Shown: in pieces, positions 63,862 to 64,000 of the stretch
Layout: every line of letters begins with the position of its first letter
Position numbering within the stretch: position 1 is the stretch's first letter
Assembly (NCBI GenBank): GCA_001604275.1
Contig: LVBD01000037.1
Location: 40,969-104,968 of the forward strand
Reading direction: 5' to 3'
Source: Spirochaetales bacterium Spiro_02
GTDB lineage: Bacteria; Spirochaetota; Spirochaetia; Sphaerochaetales; Sphaerochaetaceae
Length of the DNA stretch: 64,000 nucleotides
The notes under the pieces: model-generated
What the model was told of the DNA's origin: nothing
Databases searched by the model: none
What the model saw: the letters and a program-made list of their open reading frames with translations, nothing else
Made by a program: the position numbers and the translations under genes

Positions 63862-63918
63862 CTACGGTCGGAAACAACTGAGATGATGGTGATGGATCGC
63901 GTGACGCTTCATGTTCAT
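63862..63918 (-). CDS. hisL: his operon leader peptide
   Basis: An 18-residue frame MNMKRHAIHHHHLSCFRP, with five histidine codons of which four are consecutive, stops at TAG 63862-63864. It lies upstream of the attenuator terminator. The -10 element ends only seven bases before the first ATG, so the mRNA may be leaderless, or translation may use the second ATG; GGTGA is the only Shine-Dalgarno-like sequence. Confidence 0.88.
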   Translation of the reverse strand: MNMKRHAIHHHHLSCFRP

Positions 63919-63924
63919 GGCATC

Positions 63925-63954
63925 ACCATACCCAGCCACCCCCACCATTGTCAA
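63925..63954 (-). promoter_or_regulatory. Promoter of the his operon
   Basis: Minus-strand TTGACA (63949-63954), an 18-base G-rich spacer and TATGGT (63925-63930). The -35 is perfect. Transcription would start near 63918, at the leader peptide start codon. The last 46 bases of the window upstream show nothing recognisable. Confidence 0.7.
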
Positions 63955-64000
63955 GGGGAATAGCGCATATTCATGCAGAAAATATGCAGAATTTCTATCC

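Larger units (their letters stand above)
63795..63918 (-). promoter_or_regulatory. Histidine operon transcription attenuator
   Basis: The leader holds alternative pairings. The terminator arm CTCCGC (plus strand 63815-63820) can pair instead with GTGGAG (63854-63859) as an antiterminator. GTGTCGC (63841-63847), next to it, can pair with GCGTCAC (63901-63907) inside the leader peptide codons, a pause-type 1:2 stem with one mismatch. Ribosome stalling at His codons would mask the 1 strand, free the antiterminator and allow hisG transcription. This is the logic known from enteric his operons. Confidence 0.82.

Overview
The window looks like a chromosomal segment of a fermentative, diderm bacterium, most plausibly a spirochaete of the Sphaerochaeta/Treponema type. 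This assignment is an inference of moderate to low confidence. It rests on TolC, RND and outer-membrane beta-barrel proteins (two membranes), solute-binding proteins with spirochaete-like signal peptides, an RND operon with a PG0541-type partner and a tandem-domain TetR, and a D-lactate dehydrogenase. Base composition is GC-rich and even. No insertion sequence, phage gene or CRISPR array was seen. Genes are tightly packed, usually with strong GGAGG-type ribosome binding sites and many ATGA or TGATG stop/start overlaps.

Layout. 1-2.4 kb: the edge of a membrane protein gene and three tandem paralogous small outer-membrane proteins. 2.5-14.8 kb (minus strand): a nine-gene run with a TolC/adaptor/ABC (MacAB-like) exporter, a sensor kinase with an NtrC-type regulator, an M3 oligopeptidase, a uracil-C5 RNA methyltransferase and glutamine-dependent NAD synthase. 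15.2-21.1 kb (plus): ftsH, hslO (Hsp33), rlmKL and mscL, a proteostasis/translation/osmotic group. 21.3-24.3 kb: a D-lactate dehydrogenase, a PfkB-family sugar kinase, and a yybP-ykoY manganese riboswitch with terminator in front of mntP. 24.3-31.6 kb: an RND efflux operon (TetR, TolC, adaptor, pump, PG0541-like) behind a promoter carrying a 20-bp palindrome. 31.6-33.9 kb: a Fic protein with a built-in VbhA-like inhibitory domain, a MazG-like pyrophosphohydrolase and an extended SDR. 34-40.2 kb: outer-membrane and secreted proteins, a LOG-family hydrolase, a YitT protein, a hydroxyacid dehydrogenase with a nucleotidyltransferase, and tRNA-Arg(CCG). 40.3-43.5 kb: a molybdate/tungstate-type ABC operon (modABC plus a DUF364 protein) with two lesions, an in-frame TGA in modB and a poly-G frameshift in modC. 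43.5-47.9 kb: a pseudouridine synthase, ketopantoate reductase, DMT transporter, GNAT acetyltransferase and a small membrane protein. 48-52.1 kb: a sugar ABC importer lacking its ATPase, with a TIM-barrel isomerase. 52.1-56.4 kb: a MerR regulator with a cysteine tail, a zinc-ribbon protein interrupted by TGA, a RadC protein, an InlB-repeat secreted protein and a CDF metal exporter. 56.5-64 kb: a complete eight-gene histidine operon, hisGDCBHAF-IE, behind a classic His-rich leader peptide and attenuator.

The most notable readings are regulatory: the his attenuator (an 18-residue peptide with five His codons, four consecutive), the manganese riboswitch whose P1 helix excludes a terminator, and the tandem TetR/palindrome arrangement. 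The interrupted genes (modB, modC and the zinc-ribbon protein with UGA at an expected cysteine) are the best candidates for recoding, phase variation, decay or sequence error. No wholly new multi-gene system could be demonstrated from the sequence alone.
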